A stretch of DNA of 42,477 nucleotides from VGLO01 sp964599285 (GTDB lineage: Bacteria; Patescibacteriota; Minisyncoccia; Minisyncoccales; Staskawiczbacteraceae), in contig CAZREI010000009.1 in the NCBI GenBank assembly GCA_964599285.1, positions 1-42,477 on the forward strand, in the 5' to 3' direction. A model generated the notes under the pieces. That model was not told the DNA's origin. It saw nothing but the letters and a program-made list of their open reading frames with translations, and did not search any database. Position numbers and translations under genes: made by a program. Shown here in pieces: positions 41,455 through 42,477 of the stretch. Each line of letters begins with the position of its first letter. The stretch's first letter is position 1.

Positions 41455-41483
41455 ATTTTAGCAAGTCAAAAAATTCTCGTCAA
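41455..41483 (-). promoter_or_regulatory. Promoter of small RNA 1
   Basis: On the minus strand, TTGACG (41483-41478), a 17-bp spacer, TAAAAT (41460-41455) preceded by TGC. It is divergent from the gene at 41496, whose start lies 13 bp away, so the two promoters probably overlap. Confidence 0.7.
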
Positions 41484-41495
41484 CAATAAAATTAT

Positions 41496-42170
41496 ATGCA
41501 AAAACAAACGTCAAAACTCATCGGAATCGCAAGCATCGCGACGGCAGTAATCCTGGCTGTTGGAACTGTATTTTTGCACCAGCACTTTTTGAAATCTCAA
41601 ACATCAATATCTAATGTTCAATCAAGCCCCGATGTTCAAAGTTCAAATACCCAAACCGCTAATTGGGCAACATACAAAAATGATGAATATGGATTTGAAA
41701 TAAAATACCCTGCTAGTCTTATACTCCATGAGGGTGAAGGAGAAACCTATCTATTTCATTACGGTAACGCTATTGATGCTGATCATATACCAAAGATTGC
41801 GGATGTTTACCTATACGCTGGAAAAAGTTTATCTGCATACACTTTGAATTGTGGAGGCAGATGTTCTTATCAAAAATCACAAGTAGCATATTCAGATAAA
41901 ATTGGTGATTGGAATAGAGATTACATTTTTTCTTACGAAGGTATGGGGGTATGGGACGAAATACTTAATGTTTACCAGCAAAAAGACGGAAATTATTACA
42001 TTTTTTCTTTGTATCAGGGACTGTCACTTGGCGCTCCGGATTCTCAGGGGAATGGGGAACCTACTAAAGAAGAAATCATTGCACCCGAATTAGAGAAGTT
42101 AAAAGATCAGAATAATCCTGAGGTTAAAATATTAAATCAAATACTTTCAACCTTTAAATTCACAAAATAA
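41496..42170 (+). CDS. Membrane-anchored hypothetical protein
   Basis: 224 aa. An N-terminal signal-anchor helix (LIGIASIATAVILAVGTVFL) is followed by a Ser/Gln-rich spacer and a globular domain starting ANWATYKNDEYGFEIKYP. This 'YKN-EYGF-(I/F)KYP' opening is recognisable from many small exported proteins of Patescibacteria and resembles PsbP-like folds, but no function is assigned. One CGGRC Cys pair is present. A TAAAAT at 41487-41492 is very close to the ATG. It is likely displayed on the outer face of the membrane. Confidence 0.82.
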   Translation: MQKQTSKLIGIASIATAVILAVGTVFLHQHFLKSQTSISNVQSSPDVQSSNTQTANWATYKNDEYGFEIKYPASLILHEGEGETYLFHYGNAIDADHIPKIADVYLYAGKSLSAYTLNCGGRCSYQKSQVAYSDKIGDWNRDYIFSYEGMGVWDEILNVYQQKDGNYYIFSLYQGLSLGAPDSQGNGEPTKEEIIAPELEKLKDQNNPEVKILNQILSTFKFTK

Positions 42171-42231
42171 ATTCGCCAATTTTTCAAATTTCAAATTTAC
42201 GATTTCAAATTGATATTGCTAGTGAAGGGAG
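42171..42231. repeat. AAATTTCAAATTT words
   Basis: TTTTTCAAATTTCAAATTTA and GATTTCAAATTGA after the stop of the previous gene are the same word family as the pilin-gene palindrome at 5575-5720. Nothing else is seen here. Confidence 0.5.
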
Positions 42232-42258
42232 GCATTTGAACATGAAATGTTCAAATGC
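42232..42258. promoter_or_regulatory. Palindrome upstream of hsp20
   Basis: GCATTTGAACAT-GAA-ATGTTCAAATGC, perfect 12-bp arms with a 3-bp centre. It has an operator-like geometry but differs from CIRCE (TTAGCACTC-N9-GAGTGCTAA). A heat-shock operator is a guess based on position. Confidence 0.6.
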
Positions 42259-42272
42259 TGACCGAACGACGC

Positions 42273-42304
42273 AATATATAAATGGCTTTTGCCGTTTCTA
42301 TATT
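42273..42304 (+). promoter_or_regulatory. Hairpin in the hsp20 upstream region
   Basis: AATATATAAATGGC-TTTT-GCCGTTTCTATATT: 13 pairs including one G-U, with one mismatch, ending 23 nt before the ATG. If transcribed it could be a temperature-sensitive leader structure, or simply a terminator-like stem; it is AU-rich at its base. Confidence 0.45.
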
Positions 42305-42327
42305 CGAATTTCGAATTTAATAAATTT

Positions 42328-42477
42328 ATGGCTAAAATAAAAAAAATCAAACCTGCTGAAGCGTTGCTGAAAGAAGCTCCGACCAAAGAAAACCTATTTG
42401 ATGCTGATGGCGAACTGGTAGTTGACGTATTTGAAACGCCGGCAGATTTTGTGGTACTGGCCACCATAGCGGGTGTT
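42328..42477 (+). CDS. Hsp20/alpha-crystallin small heat-shock protein, partial
   Basis: The first 50 residues only; the gene runs off the right edge. A Lys-rich head (MAKIKKIKPAEALLKEAP) is followed by DGELVVDVFETPADFVVLAT and IAGV. This is the first-strand region of the alpha-crystallin domain ('G(Q/E)L-VDVY-T---VV---IAGV'). ATP-independent holdase chaperone by family. Identification rests on this short segment. Confidence 0.8.
   Translation, partial: MAKIKKIKPAEALLKEAPTKENLFDADGELVVDVFETPADFVVLATIAGV

Overview
The window looks like a chromosomal segment of a Candidate Phyla Radiation (Patescibacteria, Parcubacteria-like) bacterium. This is inferred from gene content and style, not from a marker-gene tree. 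The signs are a compact RpoB (1078 aa), a type IV pilus cassette, two giant repeat-rich surface proteins, a NAD-dependent ligase, an Hsp20 start, the standard stop codons, and promoters whose -10 box lies only 6-10 nt before the ATG (leaderless or near-leaderless mRNAs). No rRNA, convincing tRNA or CRISPR array is present.

Layout. 1-1900 (minus strand): rpsF and ssb, each followed by a copy of the same ~150-bp palindromic element, then a small degenerate receiver-domain protein. 2007-4116: phosphomannomutase and inositol-phosphatase family genes. 4132-10268: prepilin peptidase and seven pilin-like genes. The last three are a diverged duplicate of the preceding set, and one duplicate pilin has gained a 331-residue seven-bladed beta-propeller. 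10338-14248: ligA, a PaaX/Cas2-fold regulator surrounded by three perfect palindromes, and rodA. 14698-24378: a ~3226-residue membrane-anchored surface protein. 24482-26145: a Fic AMP-transferase-like gene and a frameshifted MazF/PemK toxin-like gene. 26791-35364: a second giant secreted protein with peptidoglycan-binding domains, cut in two by a complete 1434-bp IS3-family element. 35572-37155: a secreted protein with a dockerin-like end. 37369-41020: rpoB with a long structured leader. 41111-41460: three tandem minus-strand small-RNA units, each with its own promoter and terminator. The window ends with a membrane-anchored hypothetical gene and the start of hsp20.

How the parts fit. Most of the window codes for the cell surface: a pilus, two giant modular adhesin-like proteins sharing modules with each other and with one pilin, a dockerin-like protein, and RodA. 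Two kinds of repeat pervade it. Dispersed REP elements (GTCATTGCGAG and GTCATTCCCG types) fill intergenic gaps and have also entered coding sequence. Locus-specific long palindromes built from short degenerate words sit just before gene starts. The most unusual items are the propeller-bearing pilin, the palindromes round the PaaX/Cas2-fold gene, the triple small-RNA cluster after rpoB, and the rpoB leader.
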